Part shown: one piece after another, positions 1 to 4,945 of the stretch | Layout: every line of letters starts with the position of its first letter | How positions within the stretch are numbered: the first letter of the stretch is position 1 | NCBI GenBank assembly: GCA_018725345.1 | Contig: QLUI01000071.1 | Coordinates: forward strand, 1 to 7,862 | Direction of reading: 5' to 3' | From: Bacillota bacterium | GTDB taxonomy: Bacteria > Bacillota > Dethiobacteria > Dethiobacterales > Dethiobacteraceae | DNA: 7,862 nt | The notes under the pieces: model-generated | What the model was told of the DNA's origin: nothing | Databases searched by the model: none | Seen by the model: only the letters and a program-made list of their open reading frames with translations | Position numbers and translations under genes: made by a program

Positions 1-228
1 AGTATGTCACGCAAAGGCAATTGCTGGGACAACGCCCCTATGGAAACGTTTTGGGGCAAAATGAAATCTGAATGGCTGCACGGAGTCCGTTTCAGGAAAC
101 GCGAAGAGACCCGCGCCGCAGTATTTGAGTATGGATACATATTCTATAACCGGAACAAGCTACACGCGTCAAACGGCTATCTTACGCCAGAAGAATACTA
201 CAATATCGGCAGTCAAGGGGCGGCGTAG
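1..228 (+). pseudogene. IS3-family transposase OrfB, C-terminal fragment
   Basis: This is the C-terminal end of the DDE integrase-type catalytic domain of an IS3-family OrfB, the subunit that together with OrfA cuts and joins the insertion-sequence ends. The reading frame is already open at base 1, so the gene enters from outside the window and the ATG at base 4 is internal. The hallmark SRKGNCWDNAPMETFWGKMK is visible: the E of PMET is the third acidic catalytic residue, and a lysine lies seven residues later, as expected. The typical tail follows (FRKREETRAAVFEY, then YNRNKLHASNGYLTPEEYY). After the TPEEYY motif the last residues (NIGSQGAA) look unlike family tails, so the 3' end may be a junction with other sequence. 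Whether the element is intact upstream cannot be seen. No right terminal repeat was recognised after the stop. Confidence 0.9.
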
Positions 229-282
229 CCGGGACGAAATCCTTACCCTTGACGGCCTCTCCCAAACCAGACCCTCTTGTCT

Positions 283-386
283 CCCGTCATGCAAGGCATG
301 GCGGGTTGCCCCCGGCGAGGGCGGGTGTGGGCAGAGCCCACAAAGTGCACTGTTCCCGTCTGTGCGGGCCGACAAACTGCAGTGCA
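283..386. repeat. Run of four adjacent stem-loops
   Basis: Four hairpins follow one another in about 104 bases. (1) 283-292 pairs with 296-305, ten base pairs with one G-T wobble and loop AAG. (2) 308-311 pairs with 319-322, GCCC/GGGC. (3) 326-332 pairs with 336-342, TGTGGGC/GCCCACA, seven perfect pairs and loop AGA. (4) 346-352 pairs with 380-386, TGCACTG/CAGTGCA, enclosing an inner CCCG/CGGG stem at 355-358 and 365-368. The run lies between the IS3 OrfB fragment and the IS481-like fragment. It could be a folded RNA, a structured end of a mobile element or chance pairing in GC-rich DNA. No known RNA family was recognised. Confidence 0.5.
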
Positions 387-541
387 AACAAATTGCCCCC
401 GATGTGCTGGAAAAAGCCATAGCCCTCAAGCAAGAACAACCCCCATCCGGAGCAGCGGGCAAGAAAAAGATGGCCTATCTTGTCGTATTTATCGATGACT
501 ATTCCAGGCTCGTCGTACACGGCCAATCCTACTTTGAATAA
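377..541 (+). pseudogene. IS481-like/rve transposase, internally deleted remnant
   Basis: Two parts of one transposase type appear fused in one frame. The first (IAPDVLEKAIALKQEQP) resembles the helix-turn-helix linker of IS481-type integrases, where it normally precedes an arginine-rich DNA-binding stretch. The second (KKKMAYLVVFIDDYSRLVVHG, then YFE) resembles the start of the rve catalytic core, with the FIDDYSR signature. Roughly a hundred residues that normally separate them, including the first catalytic aspartate, are missing. A stop codon ends the frame at 541. The expected continuation (about ENLPAL) is suggested by bases just after but is out of frame, so a frameshift is likely too. 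The family call rests on motif memory, so the exact family is uncertain. No function remains. Confidence 0.55.
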
Positions 542-609
542 CAACCTGCCCTCCTGCTGATACATAACGAGGTAGCGACGAAAAAGCTGATAACCCTTGA
601 AAATACTGA

Positions 610-783
610 CTTTATTACATATCAGGGCTTCTCTCCAAGAACGAGGTCAGCTCCGAGAATCCATACAACAGAAAGCTCTTTACACGCGTAAGGCAAGGCC
701 ACTACATTCTAAACCTAGCGCTTTCGGTTCGCCACGGAGACGAATGGCTGCCTATTTACAGCTTTGCCGGGGCAAAGCTCTAG
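610..783 (+). pseudogene. Unidentified open fragment (57 codons)
   Basis: An open stretch runs from the codon after a TGA at 607-609 to a TAG at 781-783. It has no Met near the beginning, so it can only be the 3' end of something longer. The translation includes NPYNRKLFTRVRQGHYILN and then RHGDEWLPIYSFAGAKL, with mixed charged and aromatic residues rather than the low-complexity look of random frames. I do not recognise the family. It lies 116 bases upstream of the etfB remnant on the same strand, so it may come from the same lost locus. It could equally be chance, as overlapping frames are also open. Confidence 0.25.
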
Positions 784-885
784 GAGCACGTTTTCTTGTC
801 CTCGCCCAGGGTGTGCGGTAAGTGAACTGCAAACGGGCGATGCAGTATTAGTGCCTTTGGTTGCGCAAAAAAGGACATTGATCAC

Positions 886-891
886 AGGAGG
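886..891 (+). promoter_or_regulatory. Ribosome binding site of the etfB remnant
   Basis: A perfect AGGAGG lies eight bases before the GTG at 900. A consensus site at ideal spacing supports the short downstream fragment as a true gene start, and it fixes GTG at 900 rather than the out-of-frame ATG at 893. Confidence 0.7.
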
Positions 892-899
892 CATGAAAA

Positions 900-956
900 G
901 TGAAGATCATCGTTCTAGTAAAACAAGTGCCGGAAACAAGCGATGTCAATCGGTGA
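900..956 (+). pseudogene. etfB: Electron transfer flavoprotein beta subunit, N-terminal stub
   Basis: The frame starting at GTG 900 reads VKIIVLVKQVPETSDVNR and then hits TGA at 954-956. This is the classic N-terminus of the beta subunit of electron transfer flavoprotein: a first beta strand (KIIVLVKQVP) followed by the D/N-x-R segment that normally continues IDPETG. EtfB, with EtfA, binds FAD and AMP or a second FAD and shuttles electrons from acyl-CoA dehydrogenases or in flavin-based bifurcation in the cytoplasm. Only 18 of about 255 codons remain, and the sequence after codon 18 is unrelated and stop-rich. This is therefore a breakpoint remnant rather than a gene. No etfA sequence is seen in the window. 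Confidence 0.75.
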
Positions 957-1226
957 CCGTCGTGCCGGACAGTGTGTCGGTAATTGTGATGTAGTAGTGG
1001 GGCAGGGAGGGAGGGGCGTCGAGGGCCGAAGTGATCGTCTCTTAGGGATGGGGGCATTGCGACGTGAGGTAGGAGTGTGGTTTCCTTGCAGCCCATATTG
1101 TTGCTGTCGTTGTCAGTAGTCGCGGGGATTAGCGTAGCTGTACATAGTACTTATTGGGTATTGCTGTTGCCACTTGTACCTGTTCTGTGACGCTGTTATG
1201 GATGGCGGGGTTTTACACAAAATTAG
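957..1226. other. Intergenic debris between etfB stub and IS91-like fragment
   Basis: No intact gene is present. The first hundred bases are unusually G-rich on the + strand. The only coherent content is a hydrophobic open fragment at 1068-1190, listed separately. The IS91-like frame opens after a TAG at 1224-1226. Confidence 0.5.
1068..1190 (+). pseudogene. Hydrophobic membrane-protein-like fragment
   Basis: Between a TGA at 1065-1067 and a TGA at 1188-1190 the + frame reads GRSVVSLQPILLLSLSVVAG and then ISVAV, a short polar bridge (HSTYW) and VLLLPLVPVL. This is two hydrophobic helices separated by a polar turn, as in small membrane proteins. No good ribosome site precedes the possible GTG at 1077. 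It may be the tail of a membrane gene stranded between the etfB and IS91-like breakpoints, or a chance product of T-rich sequence. Family not recognised. Confidence 0.25.
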
Positions 1227-1946
1227 GGATACTCCCTTTTTAATGGTTGTTTTGACCGCGATGGTAACTTTATAACCGGGCTGGAGCCTGATCCCAAAGA
1301 GCTGGAAGCTGCGTTTCGCTGCGAAGTGCTTAAGCTACTCAAGAGTGCGGGTAAGATTAATAATTTGGTTATCAATAATATGATGGGTTGGTATCACAGC
1401 GGCTTTAATGTATATTGCACAAGTGTGATTAATCCCTTTGATCAGGAAAGGTTGGAACGACTTGTTCAATATTTTATCCGGGCTCCTATTTCGCAGGAAC
1501 GGATGACGTATGTCCCGGCTTCTGAAGCCCTTGACAATGCAGCCAGAGTGATCTATAAAGCCAAAGACGGCAGAACAACAAAAACGTTTTTTGCACTTGA
1601 CTGTTTGGCGCACCTGATCACCCATATACCGCATAAGGGAGAGCAGATGGTCAGGTACTATGGTTATTATTCCAATAAGGCTCGGGGAATGCGTAAAAAA
1701 GCAGATACCGACATGTTGGTACCTGCACTGATCGATACGGAGGTATCGAAGAAGGCATTCCGCAAAAACTGGTCACGGCTTATCCAGAAGATCTATCATG
1801 CCGACCCGCTTGTCTGCCCCAAGTGCTCCGGCAAGATGAGGATCATTTCTTTTATCGAAGAGCCAGACGTAATCAAAGACATCCTGCAGCATTTGAACCT
1901 ATGGACGGTAAGAAATCATGATCCGCCAATAGGTAAAGTGTTATGA
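1227..1946 (+). pseudogene. IS91-like (Y2/HUH) transposase, N-terminally truncated
   Basis: This is the C-terminal two thirds of a rolling-circle IS91-type transposase. The frame opens after the TAG at 1224 and matches the family from about FNGCFDRDGNF onward. Before the best usable start, the GTG at 1326, it continues through LEPDPKELEAAFRCEVLKLL. Further family marks are GKINNLVINNMMGWYHSGFN, IRAPISQERMTY, the tyrosine-rich YYGYYSNKARG segment, the single CPKC knuckle, and the closing IEEPDVIKDILQHLNLW with RNHDPPI. The family is usually around 380-400 residues. The N-terminal zinc finger and the His-hydrophobe-His metal site needed for nicking are absent, so it cannot be active alone. It ends 39 bases from the stop of the convergent phasin-like gene. 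Confidence 0.85.
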
Positions 1947-1985
1947 TGGTCATGCGATACTCCTTGCTTTGAAGTTACCGTTCGA

Positions 1986-2285
1986 CTATTGCTCCCCGCA
2001 CGGGCGCAGCAGCCGGTCTACCTTTTCTTCCAGCCGCAAAAGGTCGTCCCGGGAGGGCAGGTTCAATTCGCCCAGCACCTGCGCTATTTCCTGGCGGATG
2101 ACCTTTTGCGCCTCTTCCCTTTCTTTCTTGCCCCGTTCCAGCAGGTCATTTACCAGATCTCTGGCCTCTTCCTGGCCGACTTCCCCTTTTTTTACCAGTT
2201 CGTCCACCAGTTTTTCCGCCGCTTCCCTGGTTAAGACCATGGCTCCCCAACCCAGGGTAAAAGCCTTGCGCAGCAGTTCTTTCAT
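1986..2285 (-). CDS. Phasin-like coiled-coil protein
   Basis: A 99-residue protein that resembles the small phasin-related proteins often annotated as polyhydroxyalkanoate synthesis regulator phasin. It begins with a short hydrophobic segment (LLRKAFTLGWGAMVLTREAA, about 4-23). From about residue 25 to the end it is almost wholly charged and amphipathic (ELVKKGEVGQEEARDLVNDL, then ERGKKEREEAQKVI, then RLEEKVDRLL), which predicts a long helix or coiled coil. The start is secure: AAGGAGG lies nine bases before ATG 2285. The family occurs in many Firmicutes without PHA synthase, and none is seen here, so a granule role is not implied. The nearest upstream gene on the strand is the winged-helix regulator, 125 bases away; cotranscription is possible but unproved. 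Confidence 0.75.
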   Translation of the reverse strand: MKELLRKAFTLGWGAMVLTREAAEKLVDELVKKGEVGQEEARDLVNDLLERGKKEREEAQKVIRQEIAQVLGELNLPSRDDLLRLEEKVDRLLRPCGEQ

Positions 2286-2294
2286 CTGTTTTCT

Positions 2295-2300
2295 CCTCCT
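2295..2300 (-). promoter_or_regulatory. Ribosome binding site of phasin-like gene
   Basis: AGGAGG on the minus strand, nine bases before the ATG at 2285. It confirms that start over any internal Met. Confidence 0.8.
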
Positions 2301-2410
2301 TCAATTCGTGGTGATGGTCTTGCTTGAATTTACCGATCTTGTTCTTGGATCAAACCGCACACCTGTTAACCCCAAGGTCCCTAATATACCCAAATGTTTC
2401 ACAAATAAAA

Positions 2411-3109
2411 TCACGTAGCTTTTTCCAGTGCCTCTTCCAGGAAGTCCATCAGCAGGGCCTGTTCGGATTGGTTGAGATCGGCCAGGTTGTCCTGGAACCT
2501 GTCCAGGTGGCAGACGATCTGGGATAGCGGCGGGAGCTGGGCCGCTGTTTTCAGCATGCTGCCCATGGCGGCACCGGCAAACATGGCCAGTCCCGTTTCC
2601 GCCTTCGCCGCGCCCAGCACCACGTTCTTGACCAGCCCGAGGCTTTTTGCGCTCAGAGTTTGCAGTTGTGCGATCAAAAGGGTGATCATGTACGCGCTGA
2701 AGATCAGGGGACGTTCCAGGCCGGGTAGTTCTTCAAATAGTTGTTCGATCAATTCCCTGAGATTGTTTTTTTTCAGCCCTGCGCACAAGGACAAAAGCCG
2801 TTGCCTGACTTGCCGCCATTCCCTGAGAGGGACCTTTTCCTCCAAAGTGCTGCCGGATAACACCGCCTCAGCCAAGCGGGTAAGCGCGAACAGTACCATC
2901 GCCCGGCCGGGAAACTTTTCTCCTTGGTTCACTTCGTACTGGCGGACCAGCAAGCCTTCCTTTTCCAGCGTCTTCAACATCTCGTAAGCGCTCCACTTGC
3001 TGACTCCCAGCAGTTCAGCCACCCGCACGTAGTGTACCGGCAGTTTGGTGGCCTCGTAAAGCTGTTTGATTTTTTGCAGGAAGTCCATTCGCCGCCGGGT
3101 GATGCGCAT
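2411..3109 (-). CDS. Winged-helix transcriptional regulator (DtxR/MarR-like HTH)
   Basis: A 232-residue protein with an N-terminal winged helix-turn-helix at about 18-60: helix, VRVAELLGVSKWSAYEMLKT, then LEKEGLLVRQYEV as the wing. The pattern resembles the first domain of DtxR-type metal repressors. The metal-binding and dimerisation residues of that family are not evident, and the remaining 170 residues are a mostly helical domain I do not recognise. That domain has a mildly hydrophobic stretch near 135-185 (LIFSAYMITLLIAQLQ, then GLAMFAGAAMGSML), possibly a ligand or membrane contact. I chose ATG 3109 over the adjacent GTG 3112 because GGAGGG (3116-3121) is six bases before the former and only three before the latter. 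A promoter with a dyad over its -10 lies directly upstream, suggesting autoregulation. Its target could include the flanking phasin-like and radical SAM genes. Confidence 0.75.
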   Translation of the reverse strand: MRITRRRMDFLQKIKQLYEATKLPVHYVRVAELLGVSKWSAYEMLKTLEKEGLLVRQYEVNQGEKFPGRAMVLFALTRLAEAVLSGSTLEEKVPLREWRQVRQRLLSLCAGLKKNNLRELIEQLFEELPGLERPLIFSAYMITLLIAQLQTLSAKSLGLVKNVVLGAAKAETGLAMFAGAAMGSMLKTAAQLPPLSQIVCHLDRFQDNLADLNQSEQALLMDFLEEALEKAT

Positions 3110-3115
3110 CACTTT

Positions 3116-3121
3116 CCCTCC
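3116..3121 (-). promoter_or_regulatory. Ribosome binding site deciding the regulator start
   Basis: GGAGGG on the minus strand. The spacing is six bases to ATG 3109 but only three to GTG 3112, so the ATG is the better start. Confidence 0.65.
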
Positions 3122-3139
3122 AAGTTAATCGTATTGTCA

Positions 3140-3149
3140 ATAATATTAT
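3140..3149. promoter_or_regulatory. Perfect 10-bp dyad over the -10 box, candidate operator
   Basis: ATAATATTAT is perfectly self-complementary and covers most of the -10 hexamer of the regulator promoter. Its position would let a dimeric protein, perhaps the regulator itself, block polymerase. AT-rich palindromes near -10 boxes also arise by chance. Confidence 0.35.
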
Positions 3150-3173
3150 CACCCCCTGTACGTGTTTAGTCAA
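3145..3173 (-). promoter_or_regulatory. Sigma-A-like promoter of the winged-helix regulator
   Basis: On the minus strand TTGACT (3168-3173) is followed after exactly 17 bases by GATAAT (3145-3150). Each hexamer is one base off consensus. Transcription would start near 3138, about 29 bases before ATG 3109. This lies in the 102-base gap after the radical SAM stop, so the regulator can be transcribed independently of the upstream gene. Confidence 0.65.
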
Positions 3174-3211
3174 GGGCTGTAACACTTAGGAGAAACGCGA
3201 TTTTTTTCGGG

Positions 3212-4576
3212 TTAGCAGACAGTCCTGATGGTTTGCCGGGACCGCACTTCCGCGGCCGCCTCCGCCCGCCGGTTCAGCATTTCGGCCACGGCCCCTGTCA
3301 GCACGTCGCCGGCACTGTGGTGGTTGGGCTTGGCCTCGCTTTCCGCCACGATGTCCCGCAGGGCGGAGGGCACATCGATAATGGGGCAGGGCCGCAGGTG
3401 GTCGCCGCAGAAAGGCTGCCTTTTTTGGAAGGCGGCAAACATCGGTGAGCGCAAGATCTCTTCCAGGCTGTGATCCTTGATGTTGTGGGTGGAGAAGTGG
3501 ACAAAGGCGCACGGCTGCACCGCGCCGCTGGCGGCCACGTGGAAGTAGCGCCGCCCGCCGGCGATGCACCCCTGGGTGAGTTCTCCATCGTTCCAAAAGT
3601 CGGCCAGAATGATAGGTTTATTCTTGCGGATGGCGGGCACGTGCGCGGCCATGTAGTCCCGCTGCTCCGGTGTCAGCATCAAATCCGGGTTGGGGTTGCG
3701 GCCGACGGGGATGTAGTGGAAGATCCAGCCGTACCGGGCTCCTTTCTCCGCTAGGAAGTCCACGAAGACGTCGGAAGTAATCTCTTCCACGTTCTCCCGG
3801 GTGGCGGTGAGGGAAACGCCGAAGACAGCTCCCCGCTCCCGCAGCCGGTCCATGGCGACGGTTACTTTTTCAAATACTCCCGGACCGCGCCGACGGTCGG
3901 TACTTTCCTCCCATCCTTCGAGGCTGAAAACCGGGGACAGGTTGCCTGCCTCCACGATTTGGTCCGCTACCCGGTCATCGATTCTGGTGCCGTTGGTATA
4001 CAGCATGAAAGCCATATCGCTGTGCTTAGTGGCCAGGTCGAACAGGCGTGGGTACATGAAGGGCTCCCCGCCGGACATCACGATCCAGTAGATCCCCAGT
4101 TCCTTGGCCTCGGCACAAAGGCGGTCAAGGCGCTCAAAGGAAAGCTCGTCATGCTGGGCGTAGGCGCCGGCCCAGCACCCCTCGCACCGCAGGTTGCAGG
4201 CGCTGGTGGGGTCCACCAAGATAGTGTGGGGTACGTTGAACCCTAGTGTCTCCGACAGTTGCCTCTGCCGGGGGATACCCAGCAGGGCGGAATTAACGAA
4301 CCAGTTGTAGAGCAGCCGGTGCAGCACATTGGGGTGGGTTTCTTTCAATACCCCTTCCGCCAGTTGGCGCACGGCCGGGTTGGAGGCAATGGCTTTTTCC
4401 AATTCGGCTATGCTCCGCTTATGTTCTTCCCCCCGCGCTAACAGCTTACCCAAGCCCAGCAACCGCTCTATGTGAGTAACCGGGTCTTTGCTCAGGTAGC
4501 TTAACAACTCCTGCAGCATCTTTTCACCCACATACCTCTTAGCAAATTCCATGTTGAACTCCCACCTTTTCATCAT
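3212..4576 (-). CDS. Radical SAM enzyme with SPASM-like C-terminal cysteines
   Basis: A 454-residue cytoplasmic radical SAM protein. An all-helical N-terminal region of about 115 residues precedes the core. The canonical cluster motif CNLRCEGC has cysteines at about 127, 131 and 134, which bind the [4Fe-4S] cluster that cleaves S-adenosylmethionine. GGEP at about 169-172 is the SAM-amine contact. The C-terminal region has the SPASM/twitch pattern GC-x2-G through G-x3-PC (Cys about 337 and 356), then Cys 390 and 397 in CGDHLRPCP, enough for one auxiliary cluster. Such proteins modify peptides, proteins or cofactors. No precursor peptide is evident nearby, so the substrate is unknown. I start at the first of two adjacent ATGs (4576), since GGAGG-type sites precede it at six and ten bases. 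A GTG 27 bases upstream (4603) would place the ribosome site inside the gene. The last 50 residues are Ala/Arg/Glu-rich and helical. Confidence 0.85.
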   Translation of the reverse strand: MMKRWEFNMEFAKRYVGEKMLQELLSYLSKDPVTHIERLLGLGKLLARGEEHKRSIAELEKAIASNPAVRQLAEGVLKETHPNVLHRLLYNWFVNSALLGIPRQRQLSETLGFNVPHTILVDPTSACNLRCEGCWAGAYAQHDELSFERLDRLCAEAKELGIYWIVMSGGEPFMYPRLFDLATKHSDMAFMLYTNGTRIDDRVADQIVEAGNLSPVFSLEGWEESTDRRRGPGVFEKVTVAMDRLRERGAVFGVSLTATRENVEEITSDVFVDFLAEKGARYGWIFHYIPVGRNPNPDLMLTPEQRDYMAAHVPAIRKNKPIILADFWNDGELTQGCIAGGRRYFHVAASGAVQPCAFVHFSTHNIKDHSLEEILRSPMFAAFQKRQPFCGDHLRPCPIIDVPSALRDIVAESEAKPNHHSAGDVLTGAVAEMLNRRAEAAAEVRSRQTIRTVC

Positions 4577-4582
4577 AGTGAT

Positions 4583-4592
4583 CCTCCCTCCT
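4583..4592 (-). promoter_or_regulatory. Ribosome binding site deciding the radical SAM start
   Basis: AGGAGGGAGG on the minus strand offers two overlapping Shine-Dalgarno cores, six and ten bases before ATG 4576. It rules out the in-frame GTG at 4603 as the main start. Confidence 0.75.
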
Positions 4593-4603
4593 TTCGTATT
4601 CAC

Positions 4604-4748
4604 TTAAGAGGATTATTCACCTAACCCGGCGTAGCCGGAACCAAACTTTACCGAATTATTTTTCTTTCCAGTTTGCGAAGACAGGAATCCGCTGCCTGTT
4701 TTTAGCTAAAATGGGCAAAAAGTCCACAATACCTACTGGAAGCGGATA
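4604..4748. other. Intergenic stretch with small dyads
   Basis: No gene is seen. Three small symmetric elements are visible: CCGGC/GCCGG around GTA (4626-4638), ACAGG/CCTGT (4681-4685 and 4695-4699), and the perfect palindrome TTTTAGCTAAAA (4700-4711). This is the upstream region of the radical SAM gene on the minus strand, but I found no convincing -35/-10 pair. ACAGG/CCTGT followed by a short T run could be a weak + strand terminator, though no + strand gene precedes it. Confidence 0.4.
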
Positions 4749-4945
4749 ACTAGTGCAGCGACACAAAAGTCCGTGCACTAAAACATTCATTACTAAATTG
4801 TTCAATAGTCAGGACTTTTTTTATGTCAAAGCTGCACGTTTTAAATCAGTACTAGTGCCGTCTAAAAGAACTGTTTTGATCTAAGGAAAACGAACCACTC
4901 AAATTACCATAAACGCGGTAAGGACTTATATGTCAAGGCACTAGT
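4749..4945. mobile_element. MITE-like element with 24-bp imperfect inverted ends
   Basis: The left end (4749-4772) begins ACTAGTGC, then GACA and AAGTCC. The right end (4922-4945), read on the other strand, begins ACTAGTGCC, then TTGACATA and AAGTCC. Aligned without gaps, 19 of 24 positions match. A third copy of the end motif lies inside at 4812-4837 on the minus strand (GTGCAGC, TTGACATA, AAGTCC), and a third ACTAGT at 4851-4856. The element may therefore be two abutting units of about 90-100 bases. There is no coding capacity, so a transposase would have to act from elsewhere. ACTAGT is palindromic, so the target duplication (perhaps CTAG) cannot be separated from the inverted end. The right end touches the plsX stop codon. 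No parent IS family is recognised. Confidence 0.65.

Noticed and set aside
169..462. 97-codon minus-strand frame rich in Cys, Ser and Pro
   Set aside because: It spans the stem-loop run and two unrelated transposase fragments read in reverse, and has no ribosome site or family resemblance.
1335..1634. 99-codon minus-strand frame
   Set aside because: It is the antisense shadow of the IS91-like transposase fragment, which has clear motifs on the + strand.
2472..2987. 171-codon + strand frame
   Set aside because: It is the shadow of the winged-helix gene, with Ser/Arg-rich low-complexity composition and no ribosome site.
3186..3596. 136-codon minus-strand frame overlapping the radical SAM 3' end
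   Set aside because: Arg/Pro/Gly-rich alternate frame of a GC-rich gene; the radical SAM frame carries the SPASM-like cysteines over the same bases.
4681..4704. Hairpin ACAGG/CCTGT followed by a T run as a + strand terminator
   Set aside because: The stem is only five pairs and no + strand gene lies upstream, so it is not called as a terminator.
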